Shown: positions 23,967 through 34,725 of the stretch, in pieces | Position numbering within the stretch: the first letter of the stretch is position 1 | How the letters are laid out: each line of letters opens with the position of its first letter | Assembly (NCBI GenBank): GCA_905331475.1 | Contig: CAJNYU010001792.1 | Span: 127,738 to 191,737 of the forward strand | Source of the DNA: Rotaria socialis | Lineage: Eukaryota; Rotifera; Eurotatoria; Philodinida; Philodinidae | DNA length: 64,000 nucleotides | Direction: 5' to 3' | The notes under the pieces: model-generated | The model's input: the letters and a program-made list of their open reading frames with translations, nothing else | Database searches by the model: none | What the model was told of the DNA's origin: nothing | Translations under genes and position numbers: made by a program

Positions 23967-25711
23967 TTATTTTTGACTAAGAACAATTATGAGCGTCAAT
24001 ATAAGTAAAAACATTAGAAGAAAACAAAATGTAAAACATAGTAATTTGATCCATAGAGCCATTTTAGATTGTTTCAAATTATTAATCAATCGAAATTCAT
24101 CAACACTTTGCGAAATATAATCAGATCCAGTGGTTGTATTTAACCAAATATTATCTGCTAATTCATTTTGTTCTTGAACAGAAAGATATAATGCCATGGT
24201 CATTTCACTGAAAAACGGGAAAAAAATCAAAGTTATATTTTATTTTCAAACACATGTAGTTATCAATTTTTGCATGAAAATCATATGAATTAAAACCTAG
24301 CTCAAAAAGCTGTTAGCGCAATTCCTGTGGGATTAAAATGTGAAACACGATGAAGCTTCTTTTTGCTGGAATTTGTCTATCACTGTCACTGATGGTCAGT
24401 GGAGCTTCTCTGTTACGGTCTGTATTATGATGCATGGCGCCTCTAGAAACCATCACAGACCATTACAGAGAAATTTAATAATTAATAAATTAACCAATAA
24501 ACCGATTAATTAATTAATTAACCAATAAACCGATTAATTAATTAATTAACCAATAAACCGATTAATTAATTAATTAACCAATAAACCGATTAATTAATTA
24601 ATTAACCAATTAACTGATTAATTAATTTCTCTGTAACGGTCTGTGGGGGAGGGATGGGTCCAAATTTCTACCCTATGTACTTCAACACTCCTTTCAGATC
24701 GTGTTTCACAAAAATATGATCTAGCCGCTAACTGCATACATCAGTTTTTCTCTTAGATTTGAGATATTTTTCAACAGATTCTTGATGTCAAAATCTTGCT
24801 TGACTATAGTCGAAATTGTTCGAAAGTATGTTAGAAAAAAAATGTTATGTCTCATGAAAAGAAAGATATAACTACATGTAAAGCAAATAGAATCGGCTTA
24901 ATGAAAAATATTACTTCATTTGTCGAACACGTTCGTTCAATACTCGTACACTTTCTAAGCGTGTTTGAAGATCGGCTATTTCTATTTCTTCTTTAGTTAA
25001 ATCTTGTTGCTGTTGTGGCTTATGCTCTGTTGTTTGTAATTGCATTTGTTCGTCTGATACCGTTAATGTTCGATGTAAATTTTCTTCATCTTGATTTACG
25101 ATAGTTTTTATGTTATCAACGGTTGTTCGAGATACTTCAAAAGATCGTTTTAGATCATTTTGATAATCAATTGAATTCGAATTATGCTTTAGTATAATAC
25201 GTTTAAACGATAGTTTTAAACTATTCAATTGATTTTCAGCTATACGAATGTAAGCTGGTACATAGTTATTTGATTCTTGTTCATCTAATGTACTAGAACG
25301 AAATTCATTTAACAGTGGTTGAACAACTTTTTCAGCTAATTGTATACGCTGATGAATTGCAAATGCTAAATTGTATATAGTGCCATCAATGGTTTTTAAT
25401 TGATCCAAATAACGTTTTTGTTCGTCTTCAGAATGTTCATATTTGTATGCATGAGATATTTCACGAAATTGAACTACATCTTTTGATAGTTGACGTATCA
25501 ATGACCATGTCTCATCGACTTCAGGCAGAAAGTTTTTACATTCCATTTCAATGCGCGTATCAAATGGTACCATACGAGTAGTTGATGTTAATTGTGCATC
25601 TTCATCAATATCTATTGGTGGAAAACAATAATTAAAAAGATTATTGAACATCAATAGAATAACAATAATTAAGTAAAGGCAAAAATTAAAATGGTACAAA
25701 ATATCGTTCAT
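23967..25711 (-). CDS. Divergent syntaxin-like (SNARE) tail-anchored protein
   Basis: Two exons (about 24915-25711 and 23967-24207) join in frame. The helical N-terminal part (MECKNFLPEVDETWSLI onward) resembles a syntaxin Habc bundle, with AYIRIAENQLNSLKLSFKRI in the place of the syntaxin RI..Q..L...F helix. A Gln-rich linker, a SNARE-like helix (ERVRQMN into ALYLSVQEQNELADNIW) and a C-terminal membrane anchor (LLCFTFCFLLMFLLILTLII) ending SQK follow. Such proteins drive vesicle fusion in the endomembrane system; the subfamily is not clear. The start is doubtful. ATG 25711 gives an odd extra hydrophobic N terminus (FCLYLIIVILLMF), while a good acceptor (TTTTCCACCAATAG) lies just before position 25611, so the true first exon may be upstream and the hydrophobic part intronic. 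The 707-base intron contains a palindromic repeat. Confidence 0.65.
24305..24740. repeat. Nested inverted-repeat element inside the syntaxin-like intron
   Basis: Outer arms share GTTAGCG and TGTGAAACACGAT near 24313-24352 with their reverse complement near 24695-24736. Inner arms CACAGACCATTACAGAGAAA (24454 onward) and its complement (24624-24645, one mismatch) enclose a tandem array. A further copy of the inner arm in opposite orientation sits at about 24408-24424. There is no frame and no clear target duplication; a foldback-type element is likely. Confidence 0.7.
24492..24631. repeat. 28-bp minisatellite, five copies
   Basis: The unit AACCAATAAACCGATTAATT plus ATTAATTA starts at 24492, 24520, 24548, 24576 and 24604, an exact 28-base period. 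The first four copies are identical and the fifth is degenerate. The TTAATTAATTAA part is itself palindromic. It forms the loop of the inverted-repeat element around it. Confidence 0.9.
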
Positions 25712-27089
25712 AGTATTTATTGAGATGATCAAACATTTATTTAAAAAAATTTAATTAACCATTGAAAATTCAACGCCAATAGATGAATTAAATCATTATT
25801 ATGTATTTTAAGTGAATAATAAAAATTAATTGAATATTTGTAATATTAAACAGAAGAAGAAGAGCAACAACACAATAGTGTAAGTAAATTTTATTCAAAT
25901 TATAAATCAATGAGCGCGTTCAATTCTAAAAAGATTCTTCAATATCATTTATCGCTAGAGTTGATTTTTTGCATCGCAGTAATCTCGTTTTCAAATGAGA
26001 TAAAATTATTCAGGCTGAATCGAAAGTACTCTCTCAAATCTTTACTTGGAAGTTCTCTTTACGTAACAATATCATTCCAATTCATATCTGGGTTGTCGAT
26101 TGTTTTGAACGGTGGAAGGGGCTATCCTATCTCATCTCTGCCTAGTCGGCAAGCCTACTTATGCCTTATTTTATGAATAAGATGTATTTCTCAGAATTTT
26201 CAAATACCCGGAAGGATATCAAAAGTTTGCCTTCTATATGAGAATCGATTGAAAATTGCTTTTGCAGATTATTTGAATTCTTGAATTTCTTCGATTCTTG
26301 GCCATTGAAGATACTTCGACATCATTTTAGATCCACCTAGATTTTGATTTCAAGCATTCCCGAATATTGACAAATATTAATTGTTTATCTTATACTCTCT
26401 GTGATACATATGTGGAATACATTTCAAATGGTTTTCAATCAATGCCAGTCAGCGGTAACGGTCGGATATGCCAGGAGAATAGCACAGCAGTTTAATCCTA
26501 AAGCATCACAAGGATTTCTAAGAATCCCAACTGCATCATGAATTCACTCGTAAACACATAAGTTATTCCTTACAAAGGGTTATTCACAATATTTGCATTC
26601 CTTGGAGACTCTTATGAGACTACACTACCGCTCAGTCTTGAAGCAGCTTTTAATTCATATCAGATAATTAAGGTATTTGAAACACACAGAACTTCGGTTT
26701 ACCAAAAAAAGAGGACTGCTAGTGTCAGATCTCTTGGAATACTTGAAATTTGATAAAGAACCATTTTAAAACACATCATTGTGAATTTCAAATCCTTTTT
26801 ATTGAATTAAAGTGGCTGGAATTCTTGAGTGTGCACGTACGTGTGTGATCTTCTCTATTCTGACACTCACATCGTCGACGGAACAAAGCGGAGAAATTTT
26901 CAGCGCTTCATGGTTTCCAGCAATACCTCTCCTTCTCCTGTTTTTTACTCTTTATTGGTTCTCTTTCCCATTTTCTCTTTTTTATTGTTATAATTACAAA
27001 TTTAGCAAAAATGAAATATACTTTGTTCAGGATAGTTCTTCGAATGTTTTTATTACAGAGTGCGGTATTTCTTTGTCTATTTATCCATT
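25712..27089. other. Non-coding region, nothing recognised
   Basis: AT-rich sequence without supported genes. Open frames at 25910-26176 and 26812-27120 have no family signature and no splice support. Old transposon remnants are possible but not identifiable by eye. Confidence 0.4.
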
Positions 27090-27094
27090 GAATT

Positions 27095-28010
27095 CAATGT
27101 TGAATTTTTGTACTCGATGATTTCCGTAATCGACAACATAGAGATTACCGTGTCTATCAAATGATAAACCGAAGGACCAATACAGTTGATTCGATTGTCC
27201 TCTTCAACCGTTTTCACCAACAATAACACCTCGCTGTGTGGCTCCGTTGGGCCAACGCATGATTTGATCATTCCCTCCGTCAGTCACATAGACAGTGCCT
27301 AATTGGTCGACAAGGACTCCTCGGGGAGATGACAATGGTGTAAGACTATTTCCTGCTCCTTCACCATCAGCCACGACAATATCTTTTTTGCACCGTGCGC
27401 TCGCTCATTGCATCACACGGTAATTTCCATAATCAGATACGAACACTGAATGATCTTGATCGACGAACATGTAGTGTGGACCACAGAGTTAATCGAGACG
27501 ATTTCCACTTCCATTGCCACTTGCAACAACTGTTCCTTGAGATTCTCCTCGTCGATATCATATCTGACTTCAGCTTTTCTATAGTCAACGACATAAAGAG
27601 ATGTATTCTCGTCCATTATCAAACCTTTACAATCGATGTTCGCAATGATCGTTTCTCCATTTGTCCCATTTCGACGAGGCCATCGAACCATTCTTTGATT
27701 TGAATTATCGGAGATGATGAGACTATCTCTCTCTCTTTCTCAATAATCACATCATATGGGTAAGACAATTCATGACCCTCCCTTCCGTGTCCATTTCCAC
27801 CGGCAACCACTTGTCTTATCCGATTTGCATTTGACAATACGGTGATTGTATTGATCACCGACATAGACAGTTTGGTCATCATCAACACAACAACCCTATG
27901 GGTTCGAAAGTTGATTGATCACATCGCCTTGTCCATTGCCTCCAGTCACAATGAAGTCACCCTGTTTTCATCGAGCATTCGGATGAATGTCGATTGAACT
28001 GCCACGTAGG
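27095..28010 (-). pseudogene. NHL-repeat protein pseudogene
   Basis: Read on the minus strand, NHL beta-propeller repeats are obvious but broken: VTGGNGQGDVINQLSNP, VYVGDQYNHRIVK, VAGGNGHG, HSVFVSDYGNYRVMQW, VYVTDGGNDQIMRWPNGAT and NLYVVDYGNHRVQKF. In-frame stops occur (after LSNP near 27900, and in the RLD-stop-LCGPH stretch near 27490), and the frame changes several times between repeats (for example between about 27700 and 27830). The family makes six-bladed propellers, and very large NHL families are known in bdelloid rotifers. There is no intact start, membrane anchor or terminal exon, so this is a decayed copy. Confidence 0.8.
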
Positions 28011-28635
28011 GGAATGAATATGCTGAGGGTGTGGGTATGGCGCTACTATTTATTGATAAATACACACCATTAAAGATACAGTTAAAATCTGAAGCAACAA
28101 TTAGCTAATAAATCAGCTTCAGTTTCAATATTTTGATTGATCGGGTTCAGGTCCAGAAATTTTTAGTGCAATAGGATACAGACGTTACAACAGGTAAAAC
28201 GTTTCCTCTCCAGATGCGTCCATATAGAATTCGTCATGTACGACCCGAACCCGAAACTGACCGGGTCCGGTTCTGCGAGTGAAAATGTTTGACCCAACTA
28301 GCTCTTGTCTTCGCCTGGCACTCAGCACTTTTTTCAATATTCACAGCATGTCAATAGTATATGTATAGCATTCAAAAGCAATCAATTGCTTTTCTAGTCT
28401 ACCTAGTAATTAACTCACCACAACCAAATAATTGCAAATAAAAGATGTTGAAAATTTTCAACTTGCTATTATTGATTAGAATTTTTGTCACTTATGCCGG
28501 TTACTTCTATTTTTCGGATGATTTGTTTCTCACTGTTACAGCATAGCAGCATTTTCTTTTCTGTTTTGCCTACATTTTTTGTTTTGTTTTTCAAAATTGT
28601 TTTCTTATACTTACTCTCTTGAGGACAACTATTCA
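28011..28635. other. Non-coding spacer in the repeat island
   Basis: No gene is seen. A locally GC-richer stretch (about 28190-28290, with GACCCGAACCCGAAACTGAC and CCGGGTCCGG) differs from its surroundings and may be a transposon fragment. Confidence 0.35.
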
Positions 28636-29990
28636 TAGCAACATTAAGAGACAGTCTATGAGAGCATCTAGAATGCCCCCAGCACACGAAGGATTCGATT
28701 TAAAGTATTTTTGATTTTATTTCTGCGTTCGAAACATTCATATTTGAAACTAGTAGCCAGCGAATTTCAGCTTCTAATACCGTTACTTCGAAAAATCATG
28801 TACAGGTACAACTAGAGGTATCAGCCGTACGGCTGAGTCGCCACAGCCACCAAATTACTGATAGTTTCAAGAATTTTTGGGAAGCCGCCGCTGCAAGGGA
28901 CAAAAAATTTTGATAGCATCATCCGCCGCAGCAGACATCGATACATATGCGATCGAATCGAACGTTTCTCTGTTAATTTTCATCAGTGGAATCTCTAACC
29001 AATCATAAATGCTGTTCATAAATGATTGGCAAGAAAAGTTTCTGTGTTCCAATTAAAACAAAACAAAGATCTGCTAATGATTCCAATACTGTTTTAGCCA
29101 TCAATACTCGTGGAATAAATCGCGACTTCAATAAATAAAAATTTCTTATTCTCAAAATAATATTCCAATTTTTAACTTAGCCGCCGCCGTCACGTAAATA
29201 TTTGTAAATATCAGCAGGCGCCGCGGCTGTAGAAAAAAAACGGTGGAAAATGCTTGTTTCAGTTATGCCTGTTTATTTTTCAACAGATCATCCAGATATT
29301 TGAAGGAATACATTAAAAAATAGATCATTCCTTGCTAAAGAAGGACATATATTTAATGTGTTACTATCACTTACTTGTTGGGGCTATTCAATCCAACAAT
29401 CAGTATGAACACTGAAACAGTTTTACAACTTTCCACAACTACTTTTGCGCAGAATCAAAAGTTGCACAACATATCCTAAATTCAACTTGAATCCGCTTAA
29501 TTTAAAGAGGTGAGATTAAATATACTGCACACAAGTAGTTGCGAAAAATGAAACACTGTTTCAGTGTTCATACTTGTTAGATTGAATAGCCCCAAAAAGT
29601 AAGTGATGTGTAACACATTAAATAGCTATCCTTTTTCAGCGAAGAATGATCTATTTTGTAATGTATTTTTTAAATATTTCGATGATCTGTTGAAAAATAA
29701 ACAGGCATGACTGAAACGAGCATTTTCACCGTTTTTTTCTCGAAAAAACACGATAGTACACAAAGTTGTGTCTGTGCATGATTTTTCGAAGGAACGGTAT
29801 TAGAAGCTGAAACTCTCAGGTTACTAGTTTCAGATATGAATGTTTCGAGTGCACACAAAAAATCAAAAGATACTTTTAATCGAGCGCTTCGTGTGCTGCG
29901 GGCATTCTCGATGCTCTCGTAGACTCTCTCTTGAAACCATTCATGAAATGAATGGACGAAGAAACATCGAAAAGCAAACAGAAATTGATG
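28636..29990. repeat. 1.35-kb imperfect inverted repeat (foldback-like)
   Basis: The left arm (about 28636-28812 and 29231-29450) is the reverse complement of the right arm (about 29530-29990). Matching words include GAGAGCATC with AGAATGCCC and CAGCACACGAAG at the outer end, TTCAGCTTCTAATACCGTT with TTCGAAAAATCATG in the middle, and TTTATTTTTCAACAGATCAT and GGGGCTATTCAATC nearer the centre. The spacer of about 90 bases has CAACTACTT/AAGTAGTTG at its stem tips. Divergence is roughly 10-15% by eye. The left arm is interrupted at 28813-29230. No transposase frame was found. Confidence 0.8.
28813..29230. repeat. About 418-bp insertion in one arm of the inverted repeat
   Basis: The right arm has only about 23 bases at the corresponding place, so this block was inserted into (or the counterpart deleted from) one arm. 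It is GC-richer at its ends, with CAGCCGTACGGCTG palindromic near the left and GGCGCCGCGGCTG at the right, and several CCGCCGC words (28886, 28922, 29182). Those ends look like short inverted termini. There is no coding sequence. Confidence 0.6.
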
Positions 29991-30712
29991 TATTTTTAAA
30001 TGATTTTTATTGAAGCAAATTTCATATTTGGTCATTTCACAATGACTTACAAAAAGAAAACTAAAATTCATGGAATAATTGTTGACTTAGTTATTCTTGT
30101 TTTAATATAAATTTGAGTAATTCGTGAGGGCGTGGATATAAGTGCAGGTCTAAATAAAATCCGCACTACCACTCTGTGTACAACTTTCAGCATATGTTTT
30201 CCAAGGCAATTGACATTTTTTTTTAAATATTGATTTACAAATTTTTCCGGTTACTACACATCAACAGAGTAGGGTAAAAGTTTCATGTACAACAAGAATT
30301 TGCTTTAACCACAGCGAAAGCCACCTTTTATCTTCATTAAAAGTCTCATCGATACTAAAGCATCGAATAGAGGTTTAACGGGATGTAAGTTGAAATGAAA
30401 ATAATAAATATTTTCATTAAATATGTATGAAAAATAAATATTAAGGATGATCAACACATCGGTGTAACGTATAATTTCCACATTATTAAAGAATGTTGCA
30501 TTTAAGCATACCGAATATTTATGCCATTAAGTACTGTCGAATTTATTCAATGCGTAAATTCAATACAGAATGGAAACATTGTTTTATTTTCTGAGAAAAG
30601 CATATTTTGTCACAGAAAAATGAATTCTTTTTCTTGGAAAAAAGTTCGGTGAGGTGCTCTTATTCATTGATACATGCATCCCGCACCCTATCAATGAATA
30701 GTAGCACCACAC

Positions 30713-32748
30713 GAGAGATGAGCAACTCCAACTCGGAGCAGAAGTTAACTCTGGAGTTGATGGTTTTTCCCACTAAAGTTAGGGCGAAGTTGGAGTGTGT
30801 GACTGTTTTCCAACTCCAATTAAACTCCTGTTGATTATATAACTAGCCTGAAGAGAACGGGAAAAAGCCGATAATGAAAACAGACGTGCATCATATTCAT
30901 GGCGCAATTGAGAGACTAATGAAGAGATAACCTTGAATGATTACATCGATGGAGAGAGAGAATTTCGTACGTCATTGCCAAAAGACATGTTATCTAAATT
31001 AACGCTTATTAAATGTAATCTTGATTTGTTGAACTAACATTTTAATTTATATAAAGATTCTATAAAAGAATAATAATTATGCAATTCATTAATATTATTC
31101 ATAGGCTCATATTGAACTAGATGGTATTCGAGTTCCACTCGACTATGAAATGCGGTGCGAAGCACACGAGCCGAATTTTCGAAAACATGGGGAATAAGAT
31201 AAAAAAAATGAATCATCCATTTCAGAGTTCATTAGAATCGCTTTTTTCTTAATATCTACGAATTTTGAATTTATGGTTCGCATTCACGATTCTTAAATCG
31301 ACCATTATGAAATTCATCAGTCGGCGATCTATTTGAAAATGTAACAACCCGTTTTCTAACGAGTTTTTTCATTGAACGATTATCTACTTTCATGAATCAT
31401 TATCCTGAATCATATGTAAAGCAATAGACTATTGGCTAACAATTATTGATGACGCCATTTTAATTATATCGAAACCAGAGCTCCGCGTGGGACCGGATGG
31501 GACGAACATTTTTAGAGAATTTTAAGCAGACAAGAAAGAATCAAAATCTCTTTCGATATGATTCTATGATATGCATACTATCTCTATCCATTGAAATTAA
31601 GATCGTTGTCTTAGATGACTTCTAAAAGGTTGCATTCATTTTTTAAAAGTATTTTTGGCAAATTAAACAACATCTACCGAAAATGTTTTAAAATATGAGA
31701 ATAAAATTTGAAAGCGGTCACCTACGTCAATAAATATAATTTTAATGGATAAAGATAGTAAATATATAATAGAATCACCTCGAAAGAGACTTCGATTTTT
31801 TCTTGTCTGCTTAAAATTTTTTTTTTAATGCTCGACCCATCCCGTCCCACGCGGAGCTCTGATCGAAACTCTGTAACGATAAAAGCCTTACAAAATCATC
31901 ATTTTTGAATGATATTTTTAGGCGAACGAAACTTAGTATTGGAAATTTGAAAAAAGATGTAACAAGTTCGATCTTGAATCTTTCATATCTAGTTTGAATG
32001 GATTTTTTATCATTTACGGTTCTGTAGATCATCGCGTCACTTAATGAAAATTTTTTATGCGTACTCAAGTTAGAAAGAAAAAAAACTAGATGGTATTCGA
32101 GTTTCACTCGTATACGAAATGTGATGCGAAGCTCGAATCGGATCTTCACCAAAAAATCGACAATTCAGAGAAATCTCGAATACTTTTTATGTCGACATAA
32201 TGAAATTCATCACTGAGAAAACTCCATTCTTACATAGCGATACATTCTTAAAGATCGAATTCGATTGATCGATTAATTATCTCCATGATTTCATTATCTT
32301 AGATCAGCTGTAAGCGAATAGACTATAGTGGCTAACATATGTTCATGGCGTCACTTTAATTATCTCGCAACAAATTTCTTTCGTTTTCATCATTTTGGAA
32401 CCACATTTGTGAGTGAACAGAATATCAGATTAAAGAATAGAAAAAATATGTCAGAAGTTCGATTTCGATACTTTCATCTCCCGTTTCAATGAGTTTTCTA
32501 TGATTTTCGGCACTCGAGATCATCGGGTCACGAAATGATGAAGAAGATGCGTACGTCGAGAAAGCAAAAGCAACAAGAATGCTGCGCTTCGCACCACATT
32601 AAAAAGTTTTGCATTTTGAAATTTCTATTCAAACGAGTTCAACTTAGTGGAATCGAAGTTGAATTGTAGTTAAATCGGAGTTGGAGATGCTTTTTAACAA
32701 GAAGGAGTAGGAGTTGGAACGATGCATACCCAGAGTTGCCCATCTCTG
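30713..32748. mobile_element. 2.04-kb non-autonomous hAT-like element with 8-bp target duplication
   Basis: The left end GAGAGATGAGCAACTCC and the reverse complement of the right end (CAGAGATGGGCAACTC) match. CAGAGATGGGCAA-type ends are typical of hAT transposons. The element is bracketed by CACCACAC at 30705-30712 and 32749-32756, an exact 8-base duplication. GGAGTTGGA-type words repeat near both ends. The interior contains two diverged direct copies of a roughly 550-600-base segment (31106 onward and 32085 onward, each starting CTAGATGGTATTCGAGTT) and no transposase. A second element is inserted in the first copy. Confidence 0.85.
31476..31861. mobile_element. 386-bp hAT-like MITE nested in the larger element
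   Basis: Its ends are inverted repeats: CAGAGCTCCGCGTGGGACCG at left and, as reverse complement at right, CAGAGCTCCGCGTGGGACGG. The match extends inward through GGGAC and TTAAGCAGACAAGAAA. It is flanked by ATCGAAAC at 31468-31475 and 31862-31869, a perfect 8-base duplication. It has no frame. It interrupts the first internal repeat copy of the host element, so it inserted after the internal duplication. Confidence 0.88.
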
Positions 32749-32756
32749 CACCACAC

Positions 32757-34725
32757 ATCCACATCGTCAAGAAGTGTAATGTTTGAGAAAGTAACCGAAA
32801 AATTCTTTTTTTTTTCTAATTTTGACAATATTTTAAGTAATATGCACGATCATAAAATTCTAGTATCTACTGACGCTTGAATACAAAACAAACGAAGATA
32901 CATTGAGAAGATCAAAACATATATCAATTACTTAACTGGTCTCAATTATTTTATGAAGCATTAAGCATTTTCATCTATTTTCTATTCTAACTACTCTTAA
33001 CATATTAGGAAAATAATGCACAATCGAAAGTAATAGCCTAAAAAAGAAAAAGAAGTTTCTGTCTGTGTTTTCATTTCCAACCGTCACCTCGGAAAAACAA
33101 TCTGCCAAATAGTATTCGCAGATATTCAACTATTGGCGATACAAAAACATGTCTTGCATAACGTAAGAGTAGATATTTGATAGTATTGTTTTTTTTCCAT
33201 TAGAAAAGCAATAATTATGCTAATTCAATCGTTATCAACAGCGCAGGGTACTGTACCAAGTAGTTACGGTCGTATATAAAATATCCCAAACTCGGGTATT
33301 TATGTTTCCAATGCATTGTATCTTGCTGATTGTGCTCGTCAATACGCTGACTTTCCTGTGAATCATAATGAGTTTTACAGATGACGAATGTTTTGCATGT
33401 AATTATGAATTTGATCGACATGCACGTGAACTTATTCATTCAAATACCCCAACCAATTATCAAATTAGTTAACACAATGAAAAACTGGTTTTAAATATTA
33501 GTTGGACTTTGTTTTTAAACAAAATAAACGCTTCAAAAAAAATTTTCTTTCGAAGGAAACTAATATGGAATGATGCAAAAAGATAAAGTCTCAACATTAG
33601 ATCCTAGATAATTTTAATCAAGAAAAATAATAGTTTCTAATGACATTGTTGATGAAGAAATACTAGCACTTGCACATCATTCATTATAATTAGTTTTAAG
33701 TTTTGTTGATAATTTAAATAAGATATTAAAGAATAGCAGCGACGTATTATTGACTGATTCATTTAACAACAACTTATGAAGTAGCTACTATTTGAATCTT
33801 CGTTAGAACAATGCGGATCTACTTAAACATTAGGTTTAAAGAATTCAATGCCCATTGATTGTACTTGTTCTGACTGTCGAAGTTTAAGAATTATATTTAA
33901 TGCATATACAGCCTTGCATAAAACAATTTATTTCTAGCAGTTCATATTTTTTCTTTGAGGTGGCAGCACATCGACAATTACTTCATAGACTAATTCTATT
34001 GTCGTTGATGTTGAAGCTTTGCGTTAGTTTTTAACAAAACTTATTGGGCACAAACTACAGATATCATTTTATTCTGTTGAAAATGTTTTTGTGGTGACAA
34101 TCTATTCTGAATAATCAAAACTTTTCTTTTCCTGGTTGCATACCATTTCGTTTCAATGGTAGCTACTTTATATCGTACGAAAACAATCTAGAAAAAGACC
34201 ATATTTCCAATAGTTTTATTCAAAAAATGAGCAATTGATTTTCTTTAAAAAAAAACAGAAGTGAAAATAACAATCGGATCTTTTCTTCCCGAACTATCCA
34301 TATCTATGTTTTTTTAAACTGCATAAGCCATTGTATATGTATATATATAGATAGAGAGATGCAACACTATGGGAAAGCTCGCTTCGTGAATGATTAAAAT
34401 AAAAAAAAAAGAACAGAGAAACAGTGTATAACAAGAAGAATATAAATAGCACTAATACTAGAAAAGAGAAAGAAAGAAAAATCAAACAAAACAATCGTAT
34501 ATTGTATCTTGTATTTTTACTCATTTTGTCTTTTTTTCTTATTTTCACCATTTTCACTCGATACATATATTGAGTGATTTTAATTTATATATATATATAT
34601 ATTTTTTTTTTCTTTCTGTTTTTTAGACACACATATTCATATGTGTTTAAATACGTATATATGTAGATGAATAAATTGTAAGAAAAAAAGAAAAAAAAAC
34701 AAAGTAAAAAATAATAATCAATATA
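32757..34725. other. Non-coding region with faint coding fossils
   Basis: No intact gene. At about 33240-33475 (+) two short frames look protein-like: one includes GIYVSNALYLADCARQYADF, and the adjoining one MSFTDDECFACNYEFDRHAR. They are in different frames with nearby stops and no family match, so at most they are a remnant. 34300-34725 is AT/TA-rich with a TATATATA run near 34588-34601 and is the 3' flank of the hnRNP gene. Confidence 0.35.

Noticed and set aside
24480-24631. CRISPR-like direct repeats
   Set aside because: Units are contiguous at a 28-base period without spacers, in an animal genome; it is a minisatellite.
27395-27703. Intact 92-102 aa frames on both strands of the NHL region
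   Set aside because: The minus-strand NHL repeats change frame around them; these are fragments of a pseudogene.
29670-30071. 133-aa minus-strand frame in the inverted repeat
   Set aside because: It reads through one palindrome arm; no family signature, and the matching arm does not keep the frame.
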